A DNA stretch of 64,000 bases from Hymenobacter armeniacus (GTDB taxonomy: Bacteria > Bacteroidota > Bacteroidia > Cytophagales > Hymenobacteraceae): assembly GCF_014699055.1 (NCBI RefSeq), contig NZ_JACXAC010000001.1, positions 310,001 through 374,000 on the forward strand. Direction: 5' to 3'. Made by a program: the position numbers and the translations under genes. Within the stretch, counting starts at the first letter, position 1. The number at the start of each line of letters is the position of its first letter. Under the pieces are notes generated by a model. That model was not told where the DNA came from. It did no database searches and was given only the letters and a program-made list of their open reading frames with translations. Below, piece after piece: positions 16,322-25,918 of the stretch.

Positions 16322-19300
16322 ATGAATAAGTTTATTTCCGGCATCGTTGCCTTCTCGCTGAAGAACCGCTTTTTCGTCTTTTTCATGACGGCCCTGCTGG
16401 TGGCCGGGGGCACCTATAGCTACGTGCACACGCCCATCGAGGCGTTTCCCGACGTCACCAATACCCAGATGATTATCGTGAGCCTCTGGCCCGGCCGCTC
16501 GGCCGAGGAGGTGGAGCGGTTCGTGAGCACGCCTATCGAAGTGGCCATGAATTCGGTGCAGATGAAAAGCAACATGCGCTCTATCAGCATGTTTGGCCTG
16601 TCGGTGCTCAAGATAAACTTCGAGGACAACGTGGAGGATTTCTTCGCCCGGCAGCAGGTGAACAACCTGCTGAGCGGCGTGAACCTACCGGCCGGGTGCG
16701 ACTCCCACGTGCAGCCGCCCTACGGCCCGACGGGCGAGATTTTCCGCTACACGGTGCAGAGCCGCGCCGGCCGCAGCACCAACGAGCTGCTGGCCATTCA
16801 GGACTGGACGGTGGAGCGGCAGCTGAAATCGGTGCCCGGCGTGGCCGACATTGCGGCCTTCGGCGGCACGCGTAAGGTGTACGAAATCAGCGTGAACCCT
16901 GCGATGCTGGCCAAGTACGACATGACGCCGCTGGAGGTGTACGACGCCGTGCAGAAGTCGAACATGAACGTGGGCGGCGACGTGATTGAGAAGAACTCGC
17001 AGAGCTACGTGGTGCGCGGCATCGGCCTGCTCACCAAGCCGGAGGACATCGGCAACATCATCGTCAAGGATATCAACAACGTGCCCGTGCTGGTGCGCAA
17101 CGTGGCCAACGTGACCGAAAGCCACGCCCCCCGCGTGGGCCAGGCCGGGCTGGATGACCAGTCGGACGTGGTGGAGGGCATCGTTATCATGCGCAAGGGC
17201 GAAAACCCCGCCGAGGTGCTGGGCCGCGTGAAAGCCAAAATCGCGGAGCTCAACGAAAAGGTGCTGCCCAACGACGTGTACCTCAAAACGTTCTACGACC
17301 GCGACGTGCTGATGGACCACTGCACGCACACCGTCATTCACAACCTAATTGAGGGCATTGTACTGGTCACGCTCATCGTGCTGCTGTTCATGGCCGACTG
17401 GCGCACCACGCTCACGGTGGGCGTGGTGGTGCCGCTGGCGCTGCTGTTTGCCTTCGTGTGTTTGCGGCTGAAGGGCATGAGCGCTAATCTATTGAGCATG
17501 GGCGCCATCGACTTCGGCATCATCATCGACGGCGCGGTGGTGATGGTGGAAGGCATCTTCGTGGTGCTCGACCACAAGGCGGAAAAAGTGGGGATGGAGA
17601 AGTTCAACAAGCTGGCCAAGCTGGGGCTGATTCGGAAAACTGGGGGCGAGCTGGGCAAGGCCATTTTCTTCTCTAAGCTGATTATTCTGACCTGCCTGCT
17701 GCCCATTTTCGCCTTCGAGAAAGTGGAGGGCAAGATGTTCAGCCCGCTGGCCTACACGCTGGGCTTTGCCTTGGTGGGCGCGCTTATTCTGACGCTCACG
17801 CTGGTGCCGGTGCTGTGTTCGCTGCTGCTGAACAAGAACGTGAAGGAACGCCACAACCCCATCGTGACCTTCTTCGATACCATTGTGACCAAGGCGTTTG
17901 GCTTCACCTATCGGCACAAGCTGCTCAGCTTCGGGGTGACCATGGCCATTGTGGTGGCCGGGCTGTACTCGTTCAAATTCCTGGGCTCGGAGTTTCTGCC
18001 GGAGCTGAACGAGGGCGCGCTGTGGGTAGAAACCAAGCTGCCGATGTCGTCGTCGCTCACCGAAACCAACAAAATGGCGGCCAACTACCGCCGCATCCTG
18101 CGCTCGTTTCCGGAAGTGGTATCAGTGCTGAGCCAGACCGGCCGCTCCAACGACGGCACCGACCCCTCGGGCATCTACTACGTGCAGGCGCAGGTCAACC
18201 TCAAGCCCAAGGAGGAGTGGAAGCGCAACATCACCAAGGAGCAGCTGATTGACGAGATGGACAAGAAGCTGAAGGAGTACCCCGGCATTATTTTCAACTA
18301 CTCGCAGCCCATCATCGACAACGTGGAAGAGGCCGTGGCCGGCATCAACGCCGCGCTGGCCGTGAAGATTTTCGGCAATGACCTGAAGGAGCTCGACGGC
18401 AAGGCCAACGAGGTGATGAAGGTGCTGGCCGGCGTGCGCGGCGTGAAGGACCTGGGCATCCTGCGCAACCTGGGCCAGCCCGAAATGAGCGTGCGCCTCG
18501 ACCAAACCCGCATGGCCGCCTACGGCGCGCAAACCGCCGACGCCCAAACCGTAGTGGAAATGGCCGTGGGCGGCAAGGCCGCCACCCAGATTTACGAAGG
18601 CGAGCGCAAGTTCGACGTGACGGTGCGCTACCCCAAGCAGGACCGCGACACCGAAGCCAAAATCGGCGAGCTGCGCGTGCCCACCATCCGCGGCGGCAAG
18701 GTGGCCCTGAAGGAAATTGCCGACATCGGCACGGCCAACGGCCCGGCCTTCGTGTACCACGACAACGGCCAGCGCTTCATCGCCGTGAAGTTTTCCATCC
18801 GCGACCGCGACATGGGTTCCACCATTGCCGAGGCCCAGAAGAAAATGGACCAGACCATCAAACTTGGCAAGGGCTACCGCATCGAGTGGGCCGGCGAGTT
18901 TGAGAACCAGGTGCGCGCCACCAAGCGCCTGAGCCAGGTGGTGCCGGTGTCGCTGGTCATCATTTTCATCCTGCTGTTCATCACCTTCGGCAATGGCAAG
19001 GATGCCGCGCTGGTGCTGGCCAACGTGCCGTTTGCGCTCATTGGGGGCATCGCGGCGCTGCACATCACAGGTGTCAACTTCTCGATTTCGGCCGGCATCG
19101 GCTTCATCGCCCTGCTCGGAATATGTATTCAGAACGGCATCGTGCTCATCACCGTGTTTAAGGAAAATCTGCGCAAGAAGCTGAGCCTGGCCGAGAGCCT
19201 GCGCCTGGGCGTGGCCTCGCGCGTGCGCCCCGTGGTGATGACGGCCCTCATGGCCATGATTGGCCTGTTCCCGGCGGCCCTCAGCACCGGCATCGGCTCC

Positions 19301-19468
19301 GAAACGCAGAAGCCGCTGGCCATCGTCGTCATCGGCGGGCTGGTGACGGCCACGGTGCTCACGCTGCTCATTTTTCCGCTCATTTTCGCCTTTTTCTATC
19401 GCGAGATGAACCAGAACGGCCCGGCCCCGAAACGCCGGAAGCGGCAGCCGGAGCTGGTTGGGGCGTAG
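16322..19468 (+). CDS. czcA: Heavy-metal efflux RND transporter, CzcA-type (second copy)
   Basis: This 1048-residue pump is close in sequence to the preceding one throughout, including MNKFI.GI.AFSLKN at the start, the MSANLLSMGAIDFG region and PLAIVVIGGL near the end. The TM4 signature is DFGIIIDGAVVMVE with Asp397, Asp403 and Glu410 intact. ATG 16322 aligns exactly with the first copy's start; the longer in-frame reading from 16187 covers the operator region. It has no adaptor or channel gene of its own, so it must use the upstream ones or work in a mixed trimer with the first copy. Divergence is greatest in the periplasmic domains, suggesting altered specificity. Confidence 0.92.
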   Translation: MNKFISGIVAFSLKNRFFVFFMTALLVAGGTYSYVHTPIEAFPDVTNTQMIIVSLWPGRSAEEVERFVSTPIEVAMNSVQMKSNMRSISMFGLSVLKINFEDNVEDFFARQQVNNLLSGVNLPAGCDSHVQPPYGPTGEIFRYTVQSRAGRSTNELLAIQDWTVERQLKSVPGVADIAAFGGTRKVYEISVNPAMLAKYDMTPLEVYDAVQKSNMNVGGDVIEKNSQSYVVRGIGLLTKPEDIGNIIVKDINNVPVLVRNVANVTESHAPRVGQAGLDDQSDVVEGIVIMRKGENPAEVLGRVKAKIAELNEKVLPNDVYLKTFYDRDVLMDHCTHTVIHNLIEGIVLVTLIVLLFMADWRTTLTVGVVVPLALLFAFVCLRLKGMSANLLSMGAIDFGIIIDGAVVMVEGIFVVLDHKAEKVGMEKFNKLAKLGLIRKTGGELGKAIFFSKLIILTCLLPIFAFEKVEGKMFSPLAYTLGFALVGALILTLTLVPVLCSLLLNKNVKERHNPIVTFFDTIVTKAFGFTYRHKLLSFGVTMAIVVAGLYSFKFLGSEFLPELNEGALWVETKLPMSSSLTETNKMAANYRRILRSFPEVVSVLSQTGRSNDGTDPSGIYYVQAQVNLKPKEEWKRNITKEQLIDEMDKKLKEYPGIIFNYSQPIIDNVEEAVAGINAALAVKIFGNDLKELDGKANEVMKVLAGVRGVKDLGILRNLGQPEMSVRLDQTRMAAYGAQTADAQTVVEMAVGGKAATQIYEGERKFDVTVRYPKQDRDTEAKIGELRVPTIRGGKVALKEIADIGTANGPAFVYHDNGQRFIAVKFSIRDRDMGSTIAEAQKKMDQTIKLGKGYRIEWAGEFENQVRATKRLSQVVPVSLVIIFILLFITFGNGKDAALVLANVPFALIGGIAALHITGVNFSISAGIGFIALLGICIQNGIVLITVFKENLRKKLSLAESLRLGVASRVRPVVMTALMAMIGLFPAALSTGIGSETQKPLAIVVIGGLVTATVLTLLIFPLIFAFFYREMNQNGPAPKRRKRQPELVGA

Positions 19469-19480
19469 CGGCAGAACATT

Positions 19481-19588
19481 GTAGAGACGCAATATTTTGC
19501 GTCTCGTCGTTGCTGATGTCGTTATGGCTGCGCATCTCAGCGCGGTCTTGGTCGTTCAACGATAAGACGCAAGATGTTGCGTCTCTAC
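19481..19588. repeat. Inverted repeat, GAGACGCAA family
   Basis: GTAGAGACGCAATATTTTGC (left arm, to about 19512) and CAACGATAAGACGCAAGATG (right arm, 19557-19588) are near-perfect reverse complements, and each arm has its own small inner palindrome. It lies between the convergent second czcA and flippase genes. A more diverged relative is at 2632-2724. Confidence 0.8.
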
Positions 19589-19593
19589 TCCCT

Positions 19594-21069
19594 TCAACGG
19601 CGGCGCAGTTTGCGCAGCAGGGCCACGGCTTCGGGGGCGGTGCCCGTCAGGAGCACGCCCGCGCCGTAGAGCACCGTGAGCACGCTGCCGCGCATCAGCA
19701 TGGTGAGCCACAGGTTGGGTAAGGTGGGCAGGGCCCAGGTGGCCAGCCCGGCCACGGCCGCCACCAGTAGCAGGCGCGGAATGTGGCCATCGAAGGGCTG
19801 CAGCCGGTAGAAATGCCACACAAACCACGTGCGCACGGTGTTGATGCTCACCAGCGCCACGCAGTACGCCAAGGCTGCGCCTACCAGTTCGTAGCGCGGG
19901 ATGAGCAGCCAGTTCAGGCCCACCACGGCCGAGGCCAGGAGCACGTTGAACAGCAAATCGAAGCGGTAGCGGGGCGAGGTGACGACGATGGTGCCATTGA
20001 CGCCCGTGATGCCGTCGAACAGCCGCCCAACCAGCAACAGCACCACGGCCCCTGCGCCGGCAGCGTATTCGGGCCGGTGAATGAGGCTGAAAATAAAGTC
20101 GAGGTTCAGCCCAATGCCGAGGGCCAGGTAACAGCCCACCAGGGTGTTGACACGCGTAACGCGCTGATAGAAAGCCCCCATTTTGCCCAGGTCTTGCTCC
20201 TTCCAATACTCGGCGATGAGCGAGAAGGCCGTTTTGTTGAGGGCCCGGAAGGGGAGCGTGAGGGCCGTGCTCACGTTGGTGGCCACCAAATAAATGCCGG
20301 CGGCTGCCAGGCTCACCTTGGCGCCCACCATGATGTTGTCGATGTTGAGCAGCACCGTGCCCGAGATGTTGCTCAGCAGCGCGAAGCCGCCGAACCCCAG
20401 CATTTCGCCCAGCGGCTTCACGCGCAAGGCCGCCCGGGTGGGCCGCAAATGCAGCTCGCCAATGGCCGCCGCATAGGCCACCAGCAGCACCGCCACCACC
20501 GCGTAGGCACTCGCGTAGGCCACCACAAAGCCCGCAAAGCTCAGGTAATGCGCGCTGTAGGCCAGGGCCGACCCCACGATGAGCAGGCGCAGCAGAATTT
20601 CCTGGCAGAACGACGCAAAGGAGGTGTGAAACAGCGACTTCAAGTACGCATCGAGCAGCCCACCCAGCATGATGGCGCCCGCCAGCCCCACGGCCACCCC
20701 GTAGTGCTGGCCCAGCAGGGCGGCATCGGCCGGCCCGTACCAGCGCAGCACCAGGGGCTGGCCGAGGCTCATGACCACCGTCATGGCCGCAAAGCCCAGC
20801 AGTGGCAGCCCCAGCAGCAGCGGCAGAAACCCGGCGTGGTTGCGCCCCTGGTTGCGGAAATACGGGAAATAGCGCAAGCCGGCGCTGGCAAAGCCAAACG
20901 CGCTGAGCTGGGCCCCGATGGTGGCAAACGACACCAGCAAACTCGTCAGGCCAATCTGGCCCGGCGTGAGCAGCCGCGGCAGCACGAAAATGGTGTTGGC
21001 GAAGCCAATGCCCATGCCGACGTAGGAAATCAGGGTGTTGCGGATGCCCTGGCGCAGAACGATGCCCAA
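19594..21069 (-). CDS. Polysaccharide (Wzx-type) flippase
   Basis: This 491-residue protein has about 12-14 hydrophobic helices across its length and the N-terminal pattern of MATE/MurJ-like O-antigen flippases (QGIRNTLISYVGMGIGFANT). It would move undecaprenol-linked glycan units across the inner membrane. The start is TTG at 21069; the next in-frame ATG (in VGMGIG) would cut into the first helix. It is the last gene of the pseI-led minus-strand operon and is followed by a palindromic repeat. Confidence 0.85.
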   Translation of the reverse strand: MGIVLRQGIRNTLISYVGMGIGFANTIFVLPRLLTPGQIGLTSLLVSFATIGAQLSAFGFASAGLRYFPYFRNQGRNHAGFLPLLLGLPLLGFAAMTVVMSLGQPLVLRWYGPADAALLGQHYGVAVGLAGAIMLGGLLDAYLKSLFHTSFASFCQEILLRLLIVGSALAYSAHYLSFAGFVVAYASAYAVVAVLLVAYAAAIGELHLRPTRAALRVKPLGEMLGFGGFALLSNISGTVLLNIDNIMVGAKVSLAAAGIYLVATNVSTALTLPFRALNKTAFSLIAEYWKEQDLGKMGAFYQRVTRVNTLVGCYLALGIGLNLDFIFSLIHRPEYAAGAGAVVLLLVGRLFDGITGVNGTIVVTSPRYRFDLLFNVLLASAVVGLNWLLIPRYELVGAALAYCVALVSINTVRTWFVWHFYRLQPFDGHIPRLLLVAAVAGLATWALPTLPNLWLTMLMRGSVLTVLYGAGVLLTGTAPEAVALLRKLRRR

Positions 21070-21107
21070 AAGTGCGGGAATAAGGGAATGAGAAGGGTCG
21101 GTTTACG

Positions 21108-22481
21108 CTACAAAAGTGCACCCGTGGCCAGTTCTTTGCCCGTCACGAATGCTGCCCCGAGGCGCCGCAACTCCTGCATGAGGGCCGCAAACTCGCGCGG
21201 GCCGTTGAGCCGGTTGGCGGGGTCGAAGTTCTCGTTATGCCACAGCACCGACACCACCCCGCCAAACCGGGCCACCTGTTCGAGCATGGGCCGCAGCGCG
21301 GGCACCAATTCCTCGGGCGGCAACTGCAGGTAATTGGGGTGGTGCAGGGTGGCATCCATCACGTTCAGGGGGATTTCCAGAAAGCAGTGGGCCTCGCCGG
21401 TGGCGAAGTCGAACGGATAAAACGGGTGGCAGTAGGAGTGGCGAAAGCCAAAATGCTCGGCAAAGCCCAGCGTGGAGTCGAAATCAAAGCCCGCTTCCTC
21501 CACCAGCCGGGGCGTGCGGCGGGGCTCCCAGCGCAGGTAGTGAAAGCGCAGGCCGTGGGCCGGCAGCTTCAGCCGCTGCCATTCCCGCAGCAGCTGGTTG
21601 CCGTCTTTGGCCGTGCCAATGCTGCCGTGCAGGCCAATTTCGTGGCCCTGCTTCGCAAGCCGGAGCAGGCGCCGCCGCAGCGAAGTGCTCAGGGCGTAAT
21701 CGGCGTTGGGCGTGCCATCGGCGCCCTTACAGTGCTCGGGCAGCAGGAAAAAAGTGGACTTTGCGCCGTACCCCGCGGTGGCCGCCGCCACGGCTTCCAA
21801 GTTGTCCCAAGCGTCGGGCCGGGCCAAGTGCTGCGCCAGCTGCCGGGCAAAAGACCAGAGCCGGCCCTGCGTGAGCGCGGCTTTGGCCGGCGCTTTCCAG
21901 GCACTGCGCAGGTTGTCGATATCGTGGGAAATGAAGGCGGCAAACGGCGCGGTCCCGGCCCAGCGGCGCGGCTGCAAGCGCTGGCCGCTGACGTGCTTCA
22001 CGGCTGTTTTCAGCACGTCGAAGTAGTAGTTGACCACGGGCACGCCCACGAAACCGTATTGTTTCTGCACGCTGGCCGCGTAGGGGAAACGGCCGTGCCG
22101 GTCCCGCTCGTCCGAGAAATATTCCTGCCAGCCGCTCAGCAAGTAGAACGCGCCGGAGATGACATCGGCCCGAATGTGCGCCGTGCCTGGGCCCAGCGCG
22201 AGCAGGTCGGCGGGCGGGGCGGCGTCGAAGAAGAAGGGCACCGGCTGGCCCATCCATTCGCGCCAGTGCGGTGCGGTCGGGTAGGGCTGGCCTTCGGCGA
22301 AGAAGGTGCCGGCGCCATCGGCCACGGTGATGGCGGCCCCTGAACCGGCGTACCCAATCAAAACCGGCGCCGCTTCGGGAAAAGCCTGCCAAAAATGCCG
22401 CAGCACGTACGCTAGCCGCACCTCGGCCGTGATGGGCACGGCGGGCGCAGGCAAAGGCAGGGCAGAGGAGTGGGCCGGCAT
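21108..22481 (-). CDS. Polysaccharide deacetylase family protein
   Basis: This 457-residue protein has a NodB-like carbohydrate esterase domain from about residue 170: FISHDIDNLRSAW gives the catalytic/metal Asp motif, and QGHEIGLHGSIG the His motif. The N-terminal 160 residues form a separate domain (AYVLRHFWQAF, FYLLSGWQEYFSDERDRHGR) often attached to deacetylases in Bacteroidota. It probably deacetylates an envelope glycan. ATG 22481 was chosen, because the longer upstream frame overlaps the LamG gene in a different frame. It belongs to the pseI operon. Confidence 0.8.
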   Translation of the reverse strand: MPAHSSALPLPAPAVPITAEVRLAYVLRHFWQAFPEAAPVLIGYAGSGAAITVADGAGTFFAEGQPYPTAPHWREWMGQPVPFFFDAAPPADLLALGPGTAHIRADVISGAFYLLSGWQEYFSDERDRHGRFPYAASVQKQYGFVGVPVVNYYFDVLKTAVKHVSGQRLQPRRWAGTAPFAAFISHDIDNLRSAWKAPAKAALTQGRLWSFARQLAQHLARPDAWDNLEAVAAATAGYGAKSTFFLLPEHCKGADGTPNADYALSTSLRRRLLRLAKQGHEIGLHGSIGTAKDGNQLLREWQRLKLPAHGLRFHYLRWEPRRTPRLVEEAGFDFDSTLGFAEHFGFRHSYCHPFYPFDFATGEAHCFLEIPLNVMDATLHHPNYLQLPPEELVPALRPMLEQVARFGGVVSVLWHNENFDPANRLNGPREFAALMQELRRLGAAFVTGKELATGALL

Positions 22482-22512
22482 GGCCGCGAAGATAGGCCGC
22501 CGGCTCACGCCC

Positions 22513-24573
22513 TTAGCGCAACACTTCCACCCAGCCTTTGTAGACGTAGCCCGTGGCGGGCCGCCGCAACAGCACGAAATACAACCCCGGGGCTGCCTCG
22601 GCGCCCCAGTCGTTGCGGTAGTTCGCGGTTTGGAAAACGGCGCGGCCCCAGCGGTTGTACACGTCCAGCGCCCAGCCATCACCCTTCAGCCCCTTGATGG
22701 CGAAGAAGTCGTTTTTCTTATCGGCATCGGCCGTCACGACGTTGGGCACTTTCAGGCAGTTGTTCACGGCCACGGTGCGGCTGGCGCTCTGCTCGCCGCA
22801 GGCCGTGATGACGCGCAAGGTGTAGCGCCCCGACGTCTGCACAAGTAGCTGCCGATTGGCCGAACCGTCTGACCACTGGTAGCGGTACGACGCGCCCACG
22901 GGCCCCTGCAGCAGCACCTGGTCGCCCTCGCATAGCGTCGTGTCGGCGCCGAGCGTGAAAGCCGCCGGAACCCCCGCCGAATTAAGCCGCACCGTGCGCC
23001 GAGCCACAACCGTGCAGCCCGAGCCATAAGTTGCCGTCACGGTATAGATGCCCGGTTGCGTGATGGAAGCCGTCGCCGTGGTCGCGCCGGTCGACCACAA
23101 ATAGGCGGTGGCTCCGCTGGCCGCTGCCGTGAGCGAAGTGCCCGTTCCGGGACACACCGCGGAATCGCCGCTGATGGCCAGGCTCGGCACTTGAAAAGCG
23201 CGCACCGTGCGGCGCAACACCCGCGAACAGCCCGTAGCAAAGCTGACGGTGGCCGTATAAACGCCGGGTGCCACGTTGGAAAGCGTGGGAGTAGTGGCTC
23301 CTGTGTTCCAGAGCACCGTAAAAGTAGCGGGCGAGGTTAGCGTTAGCTGCGTGCGGGCGCTGGCACATATGGTTGAGTCCCCGGTGATGTCGGCAGAAGT
23401 AATGACTCCCGGGCTCAGAATGTATTCGTTCCTGTAAACCGCATTGGGAAACAGGAGCGAGGTGCTGGACGTCGGCGGTTGGGCCACCGCATTCCAGCCC
23501 AGGTCGTTGCTGGAACGGCTGTAAGCGTTACGACAGTTTGGGCCGAGCTGAGGCCGTATGCGCAGAGCATAAGTGGTGGCAGTAGCCGGGGCCCCCACTG
23601 CGAAAACCCCAACATACGAAGGCGTAGCCACGCCCGGTGGCGCAATAGACGGCGCGCTGTTCACGGCATACACCTGAACGCCACGCGACTGGGCAGACAC
23701 GCCGCTCACGATGGCCGAGTCGCCCGAGGCGGTGCCCAGTGCCACCCGACTGCCAGCCGGCCAGGCACTGGCGTAAAGGTTGGAACTCGCGTCGCCCAGC
23801 GGCGCTCCCGATAAGTGCCAATTCGTCGCCGCAATATTGACCAGGTTGCCAGTGGTTGGCACTGAGCCGTTGTCGAGGGCCGTTGAGCCGGAGGCTTGGT
23901 CCAGGCGATAATACGCGGCCAGGCTCGTGGGCGCTGCGGCAAACTTGCGGCACATGTTGTCGCGGATTTCGGCCTGCGTGCGGGCGGTGCGCCATACTCG
24001 TACCTCATCGATGTCGCCGTTAAAAAACTGGCCGCTCTGCACATCGTAGCACCCTATAACCATGGGCGTTGTGGTGGTGAGGTCCGATTGGGAAGCCGGG
24101 TAAACGCCGGTGTTTTCCAAGATGCCGTCCACGTAAATCTGCCAGGTGCTGAAGTTGCACACCCCCGCCAAGTGGTGCCATTTTCCGTCGTCAATTCGAG
24201 CCGCTGACGGGCCGGAACTCATGTAGACGCCAATCCCGATGCGGCCATTGAAATAGGCATTGCCTCCCGATACCACGAGGTGGTAGCCTTTTTCTTCAAA
24301 CACGGAGTTGAAGTATTTGCCCAATATCCACTGGTAAGCGTTGCTCGAAGTCTTTATCCAGGCCTCCACCGTCACCTGCTGCGTGATGCCCCGATTGCCT
24401 GGGCCGCAATTGATGTAGCTGTTGACGCCGTTAAACGTCAAGGCATTGCCAGAGCCGGGCAAAGTTTGCGCGCGGGCGCTAAAGCCGATGACAATCAATG
24501 TCATCAATAAAAACAGGCTTGACGCCTGTTGGCGTAGCCGTAAACCAGTTAGTAGTGCGGAGAAGTGTTTCAT
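22513..24573 (-). CDS. Secreted LamG-domain protein with gliding-motility C-terminal (type IX secretion) domain
   Basis: This 686-residue protein has a signal peptide (1-37, FSARAQT cleavage region), then a LamG/concanavalin-like domain (about 45-230: VEAWIKTSS, WHHLAGVCNFSTWQIYVDGI, IDEVRVWRTARTQAEI). Three Ig/PKD-like repeats of about 80 residues follow, each with a Cys near the start and a WNTG/WSTG/WSDG motif. The end (about 610-686: VPNVVTADADKKNDFFAIKG, VYNRWGRAVF, PGLYFVLL) is the gliding-motility-associated C-terminal domain, a type B sorting signal for type IX secretion. It is likely a cell-surface carbohydrate-binding or adhesin-like protein. ATG 24573 replaces a TTG 21 bases upstream. 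Confidence 0.88.
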   Translation of the reverse strand: MKHFSALLTGLRLRQQASSLFLLMTLIVIGFSARAQTLPGSGNALTFNGVNSYINCGPGNRGITQQVTVEAWIKTSSNAYQWILGKYFNSVFEEKGYHLVVSGGNAYFNGRIGIGVYMSSGPSAARIDDGKWHHLAGVCNFSTWQIYVDGILENTGVYPASQSDLTTTTPMVIGCYDVQSGQFFNGDIDEVRVWRTARTQAEIRDNMCRKFAAAPTSLAAYYRLDQASGSTALDNGSVPTTGNLVNIAATNWHLSGAPLGDASSNLYASAWPAGSRVALGTASGDSAIVSGVSAQSRGVQVYAVNSAPSIAPPGVATPSYVGVFAVGAPATATTYALRIRPQLGPNCRNAYSRSSNDLGWNAVAQPPTSSTSLLFPNAVYRNEYILSPGVITSADITGDSTICASARTQLTLTSPATFTVLWNTGATTPTLSNVAPGVYTATVSFATGCSRVLRRTVRAFQVPSLAISGDSAVCPGTGTSLTAAASGATAYLWSTGATTATASITQPGIYTVTATYGSGCTVVARRTVRLNSAGVPAAFTLGADTTLCEGDQVLLQGPVGASYRYQWSDGSANRQLLVQTSGRYTLRVITACGEQSASRTVAVNNCLKVPNVVTADADKKNDFFAIKGLKGDGWALDVYNRWGRAVFQTANYRNDWGAEAAPGLYFVLLRRPATGYVYKGWVEVLR

Positions 24574-24596
24574 TAACAGGTAGAAATTAGCCAAGC

Positions 24597-24604
24597 TAAA
24601 GGTA
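24597..24604 (-). promoter_or_regulatory. Possible -7 promoter box before the LamG protein
   Basis: On the minus strand TACCTTTA matches TAnnTTTG at seven of eight positions and lies 24 bases before the start. The context GCTTACC(T)TTAGCT also occurs at 54045-54057. No clear -33 box is visible. Confidence 0.35.
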
Positions 24605-24628
24605 AGCCCAGAGCAACAACAGGGAATT

Positions 24629-25918
24629 TTAGTGTAGCCAATCGGCCAGTAGCGCCAACGCCAGCGCCTGGCTGCGTCCTTCGTTCGCGGTGCCTAGCGT
24701 GGCGTTGTAGTAAGCCGCCCGGCGGTAGTGGCCGGCCGGCTTCTGCGCCCGGTACCGCAACAACAGGTCCCGCAGCTCGGGCAGGTCGCGGGCCTCATCC
24801 ACAAGGCCATGCGCCGCGTAGCCGTAATAGTCGTTGATAAGCGGGTTGGCGCTGAAGCGGTAGTAAATGCTGACCAGATTCAACAGCGTGGCTTCCAGGT
24901 GCGTGGAGGTGTCGGCGGCTATCAGCGCGTCGTGGTTTTGGAGAAAGGCAAACACGTTTTCCTGCCGCGCATCCGACCATCGCAGGCCGGGTAGGGCACG
25001 GCGCAGGGGCCCGAAGTCGCGCGGGTCGCTGGGGTGGGGGCGCAGCGTGAAAGAGAGGTCCGGAAATTCCTGCAGCAGAAAGCGCAGCGCCTCCGTCAGG
25101 GCCGGAAGGGGGTCGTGCACGTTGCTGGCCACGCCCACGCGCCGCACCGCCGGCGCGGTGTTTTTCAGGCCCAGGAAGGCATCGGCCTTGGGCATGCCCA
25201 CCAGCTCTACGCGGCCGTGCACGGGGCCGCACTGCCGGTACTTGTCCAGCGCGTCCTGGCCTTCGAGCAGGCTCAGGTCGAAGCCCAGCGGCGGAAAGCT
25301 CGTGCTCACGCTGGCGTGCTGCACGTAGGCCGTGGGCACGCCCTCGGCGCGGCAGGCCAGCAGCAGGGAGCGGGTGTCGTCGTTGTGGTCGTTGGAGAAT
25401 ATTACCGCCCGCGGCCGGTAGTGGCGCAGGGCCCGCCGGTACACTTCGTAGTAGCCGATGGCGTAAAAGATGAAATCGAAAAACCGCCACGCCCGCCGGC
25501 CTTCCGTGCGCAGCAGCCCCAGCAATGCCACCGGAAATTGCCAGTAGTACAGCAGCTTGCGCCGGAGCGACAGCCGGTTCACGGCCCCGTTGTAGCGGCC
25601 GATGTTCTTGGCCTGCCCGGCGAGCAGCACGGCGTCGGGCCGCGCTTGGCGGATGAAGTCCAGGGCGTCGTAATTGTTGGCGCTCACCACGTAGAGCCAC
25701 ACTTTGCCGCGCAGGTCTTCCGGGTTTTTTATCGGCTTAAAGACGTTGCCCACCAGCCGCAGGCCCGCGTAGCCCAGCACCCGGGCCAGCCGCTTGAGCG
25801 GGTTGGCGGGCGAAATGCTGGCCATGGCCGCCGCCGGCAGCGTGGCAAACACGGCCGAAAAGCGCAGCTGCAGAATGTCGCGCAGCCGCGGCAGCAGGGG
25901 CAGCGTGGGGCCCGGCAT
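24629..25918 (-). CDS. GT-B-like protein of the glycan cluster (glycosyltransferase-like, unassigned)
   Basis: This protein of 429 residues has a two-domain pattern like GT-B enzymes: an N-terminal Rossmann-type part (WLYVVSANNYDALDFI near 65, AVIFSNDHNDDTRSLLLACR near 190) and a C-terminal donor-site-like region (FLQNHDALIAADTSTHLEATLLN near 350). It resembles capsule/teichoic-type transferases more than a defined family. The ATG overlaps the stop of pseI (ATG at 25918, TAA of pseI at 25918-25920), so the two are translationally coupled. A role transferring the product sugar, or as a MurG-like hydrolase in the PseG step, is possible; neither is shown by a motif. Confidence 0.65.
   Translation of the reverse strand: MPGPTLPLLPRLRDILQLRFSAVFATLPAAAMASISPANPLKRLARVLGYAGLRLVGNVFKPIKNPEDLRGKVWLYVVSANNYDALDFIRQARPDAVLLAGQAKNIGRYNGAVNRLSLRRKLLYYWQFPVALLGLLRTEGRRAWRFFDFIFYAIGYYEVYRRALRHYRPRAVIFSNDHNDDTRSLLLACRAEGVPTAYVQHASVSTSFPPLGFDLSLLEGQDALDKYRQCGPVHGRVELVGMPKADAFLGLKNTAPAVRRVGVASNVHDPLPALTEALRFLLQEFPDLSFTLRPHPSDPRDFGPLRRALPGLRWSDARQENVFAFLQNHDALIAADTSTHLEATLLNLVSIYYRFSANPLINDYYGYAAHGLVDEARDLPELRDLLLRYRAQKPAGHYRRAAYYNATLGTANEGRSQALALALLADWLH

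Noticed and set aside
12914..19468. Calling the two pumps CusA (Cu/Ag efflux)
   Set aside because: Both carry the DFGIIIDGA divalent-cation signature rather than the AIGAMIDAA type of CusA.
18122..19492. 456-residue minus-strand frame opposite the second czcA
   Set aside because: The translation is low-complexity and His/Ala-rich, and the plus strand encodes a clear RND pump.
19783..21333. 516-residue plus-strand frame opposite the flippase
   Set aside because: It runs across two real minus-strand genes and has shadow-like composition (Gln/His/Arg-rich).
23896..24207. Plus-strand frame opposite the LamG gene
   Set aside because: No domain or start context, and the minus strand has clear LamG motifs at the same place.
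24629..25918. Naming the GT-B-like protein PseG
   Set aside because: It is longer than PseG and shows none of its recognisable motifs; context alone is not enough.
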